Shown piece after piece: positions 7,436 to 13,273 of a DNA stretch of 13,273 bases. Source of the stretch: Phascolarctobacterium sp. GTDB lineage: Bacteria; Bacillota; Negativicutes; Acidaminococcales; Acidaminococcaceae. The translations under genes and the position numbers were made by a program. Below the pieces are notes generated by a model. That model did not search any database and was not told the origin of the DNA. It worked only from the letters and a program-made list of their open reading frames with translations. The stretch is taken from NCBI GenBank assembly GCA_024405645.1, contig JAKSOJ010000016.1, forward strand, positions 1-13,273. Direction: 5' to 3'. Position 1 is the first letter of the stretch. Each line of letters opens with the position of its first letter.

Positions 7436-7931
7436 TCCAGAGATGAAAAGCTCTGCCGAAGCTTACGATAAAGCTCTTGACCTTTTGAGTTATCATGATT
7501 TTAGCGATAAGGCTATGTCTGATAGGCTTAGAAAAAAAGGAGCTACGGAAGAACAGGCTAGGGAGGCTGTTGATAAACTTAACGAGTATGGCATTCTTAA
7601 CGAAGAACGTTATGCAGAGAGAGTTTATGCTGCATGGCTCAATAAAGGTTCTTATGGGAAACTACATTTGCAGGCAGAGCTTGCTAAGCGTAGTGTAAGG
7701 CAAGAACTAATTACAAAGATTTTAGATGAATTTACGTCTGATATCGAAGAAGAGCATGCACGCAAGGCAGCAGGTATATTTCTGATTCGCAATAAGAAAA
7801 AAATAGATTTATATGGTATGAAAGATCCTAAAATTTACGGGGCTGCTGCTCGTTTTATGGCAGCCCGTGGTTTTTCATCAAGGTATATACATGTTTTGTT
7901 TGATGAATGCTATTTCGAAGACGAGATATAG
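7404..7931 (+). CDS. recX: Regulatory protein RecX
   Basis: RecX (175 aa) binds RecA filaments and limits their extension or ATPase activity. The family three-helix repeat pattern is visible: [36 protein letters not shown], then [33 protein letters not shown], both typical (each spans a full helical repeat). The start chosen is ATG 7404, inside recA, because a GAGG-containing SD (7391-7394) precedes it; this gives a 32-base overlap with recA. The alternative, ATG 7443, seven bases past the recA stop, has no clear SD but would suit reinitiation and would remove 13 residues. Coupling to recA is likely either way. A terminator follows at 8009. Confidence 0.92.
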   Translation: MLNRYSKKNSNPEMKSSAEAYDKALDLLSYHDFSDKAMSDRLRKKGATEEQAREAVDKLNEYGILNEERYAERVYAAWLNKGSYGKLHLQAELAKRSVRQELITKILDEFTSDIEEEHARKAAGIFLIRNKKKIDLYGMKDPKIYGAAARFMAARGFSSRYIHVLFDECYFEDEI

Positions 7932-7941
7932 TGTTTCAAAC

Positions 7942-7970
7942 TTGACATTTGCACTAAATTTATTTACAAT
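7942..7970 (+). promoter_or_regulatory. Strong promoter between recX and its terminator
   Basis: TTGACA (7942-7947), a 17-base spacer and TACAAT (7965-7970) give 11 of 12 consensus matches. The start would be near 7977, only about 30 bases before the terminator stem at 8009. It therefore predicts a transcript of roughly 60 nt, or a leader that reads through into rny under some condition. No gene with an SD lies between it and the terminator. Confidence 0.6.
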
Positions 7971-8008
7971 GTATATATCCAATCGTGGTTATTTATTTAA
8001 GTCCCTTA

Positions 8009-8039
8009 AAGGTAACACTTGGTGTTACCTTATTTTTTT
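8009..8039 (+). terminator. Intrinsic terminator after recX
   Basis: A 10-bp perfect stem (8009-8018 with 8022-8031, AAGGTAACAC with its complement) has a three-base loop and is followed by a run of seven T (8033-8039). TTTAAG/CTTAAA (7996-8001 with 8005-8010) could form a weak overlapping hairpin. Confidence 0.92.
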
Positions 8040-8052
8040 GTCCTGTTTCAGG

Positions 8053-8076
8053 ATTTTATTATAGATTTTATTATAG
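8053..8076 (+). repeat. Two tandem copies of a 12-base unit in the rny leader region
   Basis: ATTTTATTATAG occurs twice in direct tandem (8053-8064 and 8065-8076), followed by a partial ATATAG. This lies in the 332-base stretch without a gene between recX and rny. From start to end that stretch holds the promoter at 7942, the terminator at 8009, this repeat, AT-rich sequence with a weak promoter candidate, and two hairpins at 8158-8210. The repeat may just be slippage in AT-rich DNA. Confidence 0.8.
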
Positions 8077-8086
8077 ATATAGATTT

Positions 8087-8114
8087 TTAACATAAGGAAT
8101 ATTATATTTTTAAT
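8087..8114 (+). promoter_or_regulatory. Possible rny promoter
   Basis: TTAACA (8087-8092), a 16-base spacer and TTTAAT (8109-8114) each match 5 of 6 consensus bases. It is the best candidate I see between the recX terminator and rny, but AT-rich sequence produces such matches easily. It would give a leader of about 140 nt that includes the hairpins at 8158-8210. Confidence 0.35.
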
Positions 8115-8157
8115 ATGTAATCGGATATAGAATTCAACGGAATAAGGGCATTTCATA

Positions 8158-8210
8158 GCAGACGCAGAACGTGCGCCTGTTATTTTCGTGCGTAAATTTG
8201 CATTTACGCA
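8158..8210 (+). promoter_or_regulatory. Two consecutive hairpins in the rny 5' leader
   Basis: Hairpin 1 pairs 8158-8166 with 8172-8180 around a GAACG loop, with one mismatch and one G-U. Hairpin 2 is a perfect 9-bp stem, TGCGTAAAT (8189-8197) with ATTTACGCA (8202-8210), around TTGC. ACGCA from hairpin 1 can alternatively pair with TGCGT of hairpin 2. The block is more GC-rich than the surrounding DNA. Neither hairpin has a strong T-run, so simple termination is unlikely. It may be a site where RNase Y or another factor controls rny mRNA; that is inference. Confidence 0.55.
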
Positions 8211-8263
8211 ATTGGTTTTTGAAATTTAATTCTGGAAAAATTCACTACTAGGAGGTGAGACTA

Positions 8264-9799
8264 ATGTTAATGATTATTGGAGCTGCAATTGTATGTGGCA
8301 TCGTAGGCGTTGGCGCTGGCTATATGTATCGCAAGAACGTAGCTGAAAGCAAAATTGCAACCGCTGAAGAACAAGCCATTAAAATCATACAAGAAGCAGA
8401 AAAAACTTGTGAAGATAAACGCAAGGAAATGATGGTGGAGGCTAAAGAAGAAATTCACCATATGCGTACTGAAATGGAACGCGAAAACAAAGAAAGACGT
8501 TCTGATATGCAACGTCAAGAACGCCGTTTGCAACAAAAAGAAGAAAATCTGGATAGAAAGATTGAATCTTTTGAACGCAAGGAAGAAAAATTGGCTTCTA
8601 AGGAGCAACGTTTGAATGCTTCTCAAGAAAAAGCTGATGCTCTTATTAAAAAGCAAACTGTTGAACTTGAACGTCTTGCTGGTTTAACTAGCGAAGAAGC
8701 TAAAAAAGAATTATTAGCTACTTTAGAAGACGAAGTTAAACATGAATCTGCAATGCTCATTAAAGATATGGAGCAAAAGACCAAGGACGAAGCTGATAAA
8801 AAAGCTCGCGAAATTATCTCCTTGGCAATTCAACGCTGTGCTGCTGACCATGTAGCTGAAACTACTGTGTCTGTAGTAGCATTGCCTAACGATGAAATGA
8901 AAGGTCGTATTATCGGTCGCGAAGGTCGTAACATTCGTACATTGGAAATTTTGACCGGTATCGATTTAATTATTGACGATACTCCGGAAGCAGTTATTAT
9001 TTCTGGCTTTGACCCGGTTCGTCGTGAAATCGCTCGTATCGCTTTGGAAAAATTGATCAACGATGGTCGTATTCATCCTTCTCGCATTGAAGAAATGGTT
9101 GAAAAGGCTCAAAAAGAAGTTGAACAAAAAATTAAAGAAGCTGGCGAACAAGCTGTATTTAGTCTTGGCATTCATGGCATCCATCCCGAAATGGTTAAAC
9201 TTCTCGGTCGTATGAGATATCGTACCTCTTATGGTCAAAACTGCTTGAACCATTCTGTTGAAGTTGCTACTTTGGCCGGCAATATGGCTGCTGAACTTGG
9301 TGTAGATGTTACTTTGGCTAAACGTGCAGGTCTTCTTCACGATATTGGTAAGTCTGTTGACCATGAAATGGAAGGTACCCACGTTGAAATCGGTGGTGAA
9401 ATCGCGAAAAAATATCGCGAATCCGAACTGGTTATCAATACCATCCTGTCCCACCATGGTGACTGCGAAGCTAAGAGCATTGAAGCAGTGCTTGTAAGTG
9501 CTGCTGACGCAGTATCTGCAGCTCGTCCTGGTGCTAGACGCGAAACTCTTGAATCCTACTTGAAACGTTTAACTCGATTGGAAGAAATCTCTGAATCCTT
9601 TGAAGGTGTAGAGAAATGTTTTGCAGTTCAAGCAGGTCGTGAGATTCGTATCATGGTTAAGCCCGAAGTTATCGATGATGATGGTGCTATTATCCTGGCA
9701 CGCGATATTTCCAAGAAGATTGAAGCTGAAATGGAATATCCTGGTCAAATTAAAGTTGTTATCATCCGTGAAACTCGTGCAGTAGACTACGCAAAATAA
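8264..9799 (+). CDS. rny: Ribonuclease Y
   Basis: RNase Y (511 aa, normal length) is the membrane-anchored endoribonuclease that starts mRNA decay in many Firmicutes. Domains in order: one N-terminal membrane helix (about 2-22, followed by YRK); a long charged coiled coil (about 30-190, rich in Glu, Lys, Arg and Gln); a KH RNA-binding domain with [11 protein letters not shown] at 212-222; and a metal-dependent HD domain with LLHDIGKS, His359-Asp360 being the catalytic pair. The start is ATG 8264 with AGGAGG at 8250-8255 and 8 bases of spacing. The GTG at 8255 overlaps the SD, and ATG 8270 is farther away. It stands alone between two terminators with its own leader. Confidence 0.97.
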   Translation: MLMIIGAAIVCGIVGVGAGYMYRKNVAESKIATAEEQAIKIIQEAEKTCEDKRKEMMVEAKEEIHHMRTEMERENKERRSDMQRQERRLQQKEENLDRKIESFERKEEKLASKEQRLNASQEKADALIKKQTVELERLAGLTSEEAKKELLATLEDEVKHESAMLIKDMEQKTKDEADKKAREIISLAIQRCAADHVAETTVSVVALPNDEMKGRIIGREGRNIRTLEILTGIDLIIDDTPEAVIISGFDPVRREIARIALEKLINDGRIHPSRIEEMVEKAQKEVEQKIKEAGEQAVFSLGIHGIHPEMVKLLGRMRYRTSYGQNCLNHSVEVATLAGNMAAELGVDVTLAKRAGLLHDIGKSVDHEMEGTHVEIGGEIAKKYRESELVINTILSHHGDCEAKSIEAVLVSAADAVSAARPGARRETLESYLKRLTRLEEISESFEGVEKCFAVQAGREIRIMVKPEVIDDDGAIILARDISKKIEAEMEYPGQIKVVIIRETRAVDYAK

Positions 9800-9815
9800 T
9801 TTAAAAGTTAAAAAT

Positions 9816-9855
9816 AACGAGATCTGAATGCAAAAGCATTTAGGTCTCGTTTTTA
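9816..9855 (+). terminator. Intrinsic terminator after rny
   Basis: A long stem (9816-9831 with 9836-9851, two G-U pairs) closed by an AAAA loop is followed by T5-A-T5. It separates rny from the rapZ unit. Confidence 0.95.
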
Positions 9856-9877
9856 TTTTTGATGCTTAGGAATATTG

Positions 9878-9894
9878 TTAAGATAGTATCTTAA
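9878..9894. promoter_or_regulatory. Perfect 17-bp palindrome upstream of the rapZ promoter
   Basis: TTAAGATA-G-TATCTTAA has perfect 8-base arms around one central base. Its centre is about 50 bases upstream of the expected rapZ start. A further AAGATAC half-site occurs just after the -10 (9932-9938). The placement suits an activator site or one half of a two-site operator. I do not recognise the regulator. Confidence 0.5.
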
Positions 9895-9897
9895 TAA

Positions 9898-9929
9898 TTG
9901 AGCAATTTAAATTGATTTTATGTTATAAT
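9898..9929 (+). promoter_or_regulatory. Promoter of the rapZ-yvcK-whiA unit
   Basis: TATAAT (9924-9929) is preceded by TGT (9921-9923), an extended -10. The nearest -35-like hexamer, TTGAGC (9898-9903), is 20 bases away, so the promoter probably depends on the extended -10 or on an activator. The hslO promoter shows the same TTGAGC plus extended -10 layout. Confidence 0.65.
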
Positions 9930-9961
9930 AAAAGATACTAATGAAATCGAGGTGAGAAAAC

Positions 9962-10822
9962 ATGCAATCACACTTCTTAATAATTACTGGTATGAGCGGT
10001 GCGGGTAAAACTCAAGTTGTTCGTACTCTTGAAGATTTAAATTATTTTTGCATCGATAATTTGCCTGCAACTTTGATTCCTAAATTTGCGGAACTTTGTC
10101 GTCAAACTTCTGAAAAGAAAGTAGCTTTAGTAGTAGATATCCGTGGCGGTCGCTTCTTTAATAAATTAATTGATGTTTTGGATGAGATGGAAGCTTCTGG
10201 CCAAAAATATGAATTGCTCTTTTTGAGTGCTGATGATCCATGTTTGGTTCGCCGTTACAAAGAAACTCGTCGTCGCCATCCGCTTGGTGAGAGAACTTCT
10301 TTGCTCAGCAATATTCAACACGAAAGAGAAATTTTGGAGCCTTTGAAAAAGAGAGCTACCTATATAATCGATACTAGCAATTCTTCTTCCGCACAATTGA
10401 GAAATCAAGTGCAAGAATTGGTTGGCGAGTCCAACGCAAAGGCAAAGATGGGAATTATTATTCGTTCCTTTGGCTTTAAATATGGTCTGCCTTTGGACAG
10501 TGATCTTGTTTTAGATGTGCGTTTCCTTCCTAATCCATTCTATGTAGAAGAACTGCGTCCTCTTACTGGTAATGATCAACCTATCCAGGATTTCTTGCTT
10601 CGTTGTGAGCAAACTAATACTTACCTTCAATTGGAAGAGAATCTTTTGGATTATTTGATTCCTCAATACATTAATGAAGGGAAGGCGCAACTAGTAATTT
10701 CTGTTGGTTGTACTGGTGGACAACATCGTAGTGTTTTCATTGCCAATAAATTGTATGAACATTTTAGAACTCAAGGCTACAATGTAGAGATTACTCATAG
10801 AGAAATAACTGGTAAAAAGTGA
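9962..10822 (+). CDS. rapZ: RNase adapter / nucleotide-binding protein RapZ (YvcJ family)
   Basis: RapZ (286 aa) is a cytosolic P-loop NTPase. In E. coli it delivers small RNAs to RNase E in control of glucosamine-6-phosphate synthase; in Bacillus the homologue YvcJ hydrolyses GTP and affects competence. The Walker A motif GMSGAGKT is at 10-17, followed by IDNLP near 36-40 and VDIRGG. The C-terminal domain has RSFGFKYG, VRFLPNPFY and the signature CTGGQHRSV at 250-258. The ATG at 9962 has GAGGTG at 9949-9954. yvcK begins 7 bases after its stop. Since the host has RNase Y and probably no RNase E adapter circuit, its role here may follow the Bacillus model (inference). Confidence 0.96.
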   Translation: MQSHFLIITGMSGAGKTQVVRTLEDLNYFCIDNLPATLIPKFAELCRQTSEKKVALVVDIRGGRFFNKLIDVLDEMEASGQKYELLFLSADDPCLVRRYKETRRRHPLGERTSLLSNIQHEREILEPLKKRATYIIDTSNSSSAQLRNQVQELVGESNAKAKMGIIIRSFGFKYGLPLDSDLVLDVRFLPNPFYVEELRPLTGNDQPIQDFLLRCEQTNTYLQLEENLLDYLIPQYINEGKAQLVISVGCTGGQHRSVFIANKLYEHFRTQGYNVEITHREITGKK

Positions 10823-10829
10823 GGAAGTT

Positions 10830-12191
10830 ATGGGTTGGATTACTTGGCTCTGTCCAGGCATAAACTTAAAACGTTGGTTGCTCCTTTTTACTATTGGAGT
10901 TATCTTCTGTGCTTTGGGCATTGCATTTTTCTTTAATTATCAGATTATGGGAACATTGGAGGAATTACTCTTCCAACTGACCTATGTTACCACTGGTCGC
11001 TATTCAAATCGCTTGATTATGACTGTTGGTGCAGGTTTGATTCTATTTGGTTTGGCGATTATGATTTATGGCACTCGTAAATTAATCGCTTCCGTAATAG
11101 AATCAGTTGTTCCTGATAAAAATGGCACCATTATGGAGACCATTTTCTATCAACGCAAACTGGTACAAGGTCCTAATATTACGGTTATTGGCGGTGGCAC
11201 TGGTTTGTCCACTTTGCTTCGTGGTATGAAATATATCACTAATAACTGTACGGCCATTGTAACTGTTGCGGATGATGGTGGTTCTTCTGGTCGTTTGCGT
11301 AAAGAATTAGGCATTATTCCGCCTGGTGATTTGCGTAACTGTTTGACTGCATTAGCTGACCGCGAACCTTTGATGGAGCGCTTGATGAATCATCGTTTTG
11401 AAGGCGATTCTCCTCTTGCTGGTCATTGTGTTGGCAATTTACTAATTGCGGGCATGGCTGGTGCAGAGGGAAATATGGAGGATGGTTTGGAAGCCATTAG
11501 CCAAATTTTAAAAGTGCGTGGTCGCGTTATTCCATCAACAATGGAAGATATTTCCCTTATGGCAGAAATGACTGATGGAACAACCGTTGTGGGCGAGTCC
11601 GATATTCCTAAGGCTCGCAAACGTATCAGTCGAATGAATATGCTTCCAAATGATGCCAAGGCTTCCAAGGGTGCGATTGAGGCCATCATGGAAGCTGATC
11701 TTATCGTTCTTGGACCGGGAAGCCTTTATACCTCTGTTATTCCTAACCTTTTGGTAGAGGGAATTCGTGAGGCTTTAGTAAAATCTAAGGCTCGTAAAAT
11801 TTATATTTGTAATGTTATGACTCAACCTGGCGAAACTGATGGTTATGGTGCCTATGAACATGTTCGTGCGCTTTTGGACCATGTTGGCGACCAGTTCTTG
11901 GATTATGTTGTTGTAAACAGTCAGGACATTTCATTGGAACAATTAGCTAAATACAATGCTGAAGGGGCAATGCCTATTACTCCAGATATCGAAAAGATTC
12001 GTAAACTGGGAATAGATGTAATGCCTGCAAGCTTGATTAGCAAAACAAATTTAGTTCGTCATAATCCTCGCAAACTTGCGAGAGTTCTTATTAAATTGAT
12101 TTATAAATTGCACCTTTATGGTCGCGGAATGGCATTTTTTGATTATTTCTTTATGCGTGAGGGTATGAGAAAAATGAATAATGCTGACTAA
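10830..12191 (+). CDS. yvcK: YvcK/CofD-like gluconeogenesis factor with an N-terminal membrane anchor
   Basis: YvcK (UPF0052) binds UDP-sugars. In Bacillus it is needed for growth on gluconeogenic carbon sources and for normal cell-wall synthesis and morphology. The catalytic-like domain (about 115-440) has GGGTGLSTLL at 121-130, DDGGSSGRLR at 148-157, PPGDLRNCL and GPGSLYTS. Unlike the roughly 320-residue Bacillus protein, this one has 453 residues. The extra N-terminal part (about 1-110) contains two hydrophobic helices, near 15-36 and 62-80, that should tie it to the membrane. AGG SD bases (10822-10824) overlap the rapZ stop, with the ATG close behind. whiA starts 20 bases downstream. The order rapZ-yvcK-whiA is conserved in Firmicutes. 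Confidence 0.95.
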   Translation: MGWITWLCPGINLKRWLLLFTIGVIFCALGIAFFFNYQIMGTLEELLFQLTYVTTGRYSNRLIMTVGAGLILFGLAIMIYGTRKLIASVIESVVPDKNGTIMETIFYQRKLVQGPNITVIGGGTGLSTLLRGMKYITNNCTAIVTVADDGGSSGRLRKELGIIPPGDLRNCLTALADREPLMERLMNHRFEGDSPLAGHCVGNLLIAGMAGAEGNMEDGLEAISQILKVRGRVIPSTMEDISLMAEMTDGTTVVGESDIPKARKRISRMNMLPNDAKASKGAIEAIMEADLIVLGPGSLYTSVIPNLLVEGIREALVKSKARKIYICNVMTQPGETDGYGAYEHVRALLDHVGDQFLDYVVVNSQDISLEQLAKYNAEGAMPITPDIEKIRKLGIDVMPASLISKTNLVRHNPRKLARVLIKLIYKLHLYGRGMAFFDYFFMREGMRKMNNAD

Positions 12192-12211
12192 AAGGTAGAA
12201 AGGGGACGTCG

Positions 12212-13150
12212 ATGTCATTTTCAAATGATGTAAAAAATGAATTGGCTCGTATTGAGGATAACACGACATTGGACGACAAAGCTGAGCTTTTGGGTCTATT
12301 GCGTATGAGCGGTGCTATCGTAATTCGTGGCATGAATATCGGCATCCACTTTTCAACAGAAAACGCTGCATTGGCAAGAAGAGCATTGCAACTTTTGAAA
12401 TCTAATTATAATGTTCAGACAGAGGTTATGATTACTCGTTCTCGTCGTCTGAAAAAGAACAATCGTTACCAAGTAAGAGTGTTGCCTAGCCGTGCGGTTA
12501 GGGATACCTTGGATGAATTGCAGCTTTTAAGCATGGATACAGATTTGCATAATCCCATCATAAAGGATGAACATCAAAAGCGCGCCTATTTGCGTGGAGC
12601 TTTTATGGGTGGTGGCAGTGTAAGTCGTCCTTCTAGCGACTATCATTTGGAAATGGTTACTGAGAACGAAACCTTTGCTCGTGCTTTGGTAAAAATACTG
12701 CATGGTTTTCATTTGAAGGCAAAGCTTACAGACCGCAAGGATGATTACATTGTTTATATGAAGGAAGCCGAGAGCATTATTGACTTCTTGAGCTTCGTTG
12801 GTGCCCACAATGCTAGATGTGAAATGGAAAATGTTCGCATTGTTAAGAGTTTACGCAACGATGTAAATCGTGCTGTTAATTGCGAGACAGCTAACCTGAA
12901 CAAGGTAGTTAAGGCAGCCATGCGTCAGGTTGAATGCATTAAATTTTTAGATGAAAAGCTTGGCCTAAGTAATTTGCCCAAAAATCTAGAAGACACAGCT
13001 CGTTTGCGTTTGCAATATCCAGACGTATCTTTGAATGATTTAGTGGAATATTCTGGTGGAATAGGTAAGTCTGGCATTAATCACCGCTTAAAAAAATTAC
13101 AGGAAATGGCAGTTGAGTTAGGCGTAGATGCAGGTGAAAAGCATGATTAA
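12212..13150 (+). CDS. whiA: DNA-binding protein WhiA
   Basis: WhiA (312 aa) is a DNA-binding protein: a sporulation regulator in Streptomyces, and linked to cell division and chromosome segregation in Bacillus. The N-terminal part (about 1-220) has the homing-endonuclease-like fold that has lost nuclease function. Its LAGLIDADG-type helix appears as YLRGAFMGGGS at 126-136, without the acidic catalytic residue usual in endonucleases. The C-terminal helix-turn-helix spans about 264-302 (RLRLQYPD, then VEYSGGIGKSGINHRLKKL). The SD AAAGGGG lies just upstream (12199-12205). The next gene overlaps its last 8 bases, suggesting translational coupling. Confidence 0.96.
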   Translation: MSFSNDVKNELARIEDNTTLDDKAELLGLLRMSGAIVIRGMNIGIHFSTENAALARRALQLLKSNYNVQTEVMITRSRRLKKNNRYQVRVLPSRAVRDTLDELQLLSMDTDLHNPIIKDEHQKRAYLRGAFMGGGSVSRPSSDYHLEMVTENETFARALVKILHGFHLKAKLTDRKDDYIVYMKEAESIIDFLSFVGAHNARCEMENVRIVKSLRNDVNRAVNCETANLNKVVKAAMRQVECIKFLDEKLGLSNLPKNLEDTARLRLQYPDVSLNDLVEYSGGIGKSGINHRLKKLQEMAVELGVDAGEKHD

Positions 13151-13273
13151 GAAAATTATTTCCGGTATTTGTGCTATTTTGCTGTGCCTAGCAGGTTGTG
13201 TTTATTTTTGGTGGACGCAGAACGAAGCTCGTCTTAAAGATGAGTATGCTGCTTATCGTAAAACTGGTGCGCC
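13143..13273 (+). CDS. Start of a lipoprotein or membrane-anchored protein (cut by the window end)
   Basis: Only the first 43 codons are visible. The protein begins MIKK, then a hydrophobic stretch (5-24) with LAGC at 16-19, a lipobox match that would put a lipidated Cys at position 19. The run continues as VYFWW, so a plain membrane anchor is also possible. The following segment (about 25-43) is charged and helical-looking. An AGGTGA SD lies at 13133-13138 within whiA, and the ATG overlaps the whiA end by 8 bases. I cannot name the family from this fragment. Confidence 0.75.
   Translation, partial: MIKKIISGICAILLCLAGCVYFWWTQNEARLKDEYAAYRKTGA

Noticed and set aside
8041..8060. TCCTG-TTT-CAGGA hairpin followed by TTTTATT
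   Set aside because: The stem has only five pairs and sits directly behind a much stronger terminator. It is too weak to call.
7969..8064. Possible leader peptide from ATG 7969 across the recX terminator
   Set aside because: The ATG lies at the -10 of the promoter at 7942, upstream of the expected start, with no SD. The frame runs through the terminator stem.
1..13273. CRISPR arrays, transposons, tRNA/rRNA genes, attachment sites or prophage genes
   Set aside because: I looked for spaced direct repeats, terminal inverted repeats, transposase-like frames and tRNA-like cloverleaf sequence and found none. The window reads as vertically inherited core genes.

Overview
This is a compact, core-genome stretch from a low-GC (about 40% by eye) Firmicutes-lineage bacterium. 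Every gene reads on the + strand, there are no mobile elements, and Shine-Dalgarno (SD) sites are strong (AGGAGG/GGAGG). The gene set points to the Firmicutes: an FMN-riboswitch ribD-ribE-ribBA-ribH operon, an RNase Y gene, and a rapZ-yvcK-whiA cluster. A class such as Negativicutes or Clostridia is likely. YvcK carries a two-helix membrane extension of the clostridial/Negativicutes type. Placement below phylum level is inference.

Layout: (1) 1-3771 is the riboflavin operon. It has an extended -10 promoter, an FMN aptamer, an intrinsic terminator that ends before ribD, four genes covering the pathway from GTP and ribulose-5-phosphate to riboflavin, and a closing terminator. (2) 3892-5260 is a two-gene unit: an unrecognised secreted protein and a small ArsC/Spx-family thioredoxin-fold protein, closed by a terminator. 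(3) 5261-6311 is the redox chaperone gene hslO (Hsp33). Its intergenic leader is unusual: a palindrome over a -10 element, a GNRA-capped hairpin, and an upstream sequence complementary to the hslO ribosome binding site. (4) 6324-8039 is recA-recX, behind a near-perfect sigma-A promoter whose spacer holds an SOS-box-like palindrome. recX starts inside recA. A strong promoter lies between recX and its terminator and would give a transcript of only about 60 nt. (5) 8040-9855 is rny (RNase Y), preceded by a 224-base leader with a 12-bp tandem repeat and two stacked hairpins, and closed by a strong terminator. (6) 9878 to the end is rapZ-yvcK-whiA plus the start of an apparent lipoprotein or membrane-anchored gene, tightly packed and apparently one operon, behind a promoter with a perfect 17-bp palindrome just upstream.

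The themes are flavin supply, redox and DNA-damage stress (ArsC-like protein, Hsp33, RecA/RecX), RNA turnover (RNase Y) and cell-envelope/central-carbon control (RapZ, YvcK, WhiA). I see no defence system, prophage, CRISPR or biosynthetic novelty. The real leads are regulatory: the hslO leader, the rny leader, the short recX-rny transcript, the rapZ palindrome and the 3-base-spaced SOS-like box. The secreted protein at 3892-4845 is the one gene I could not recognise.
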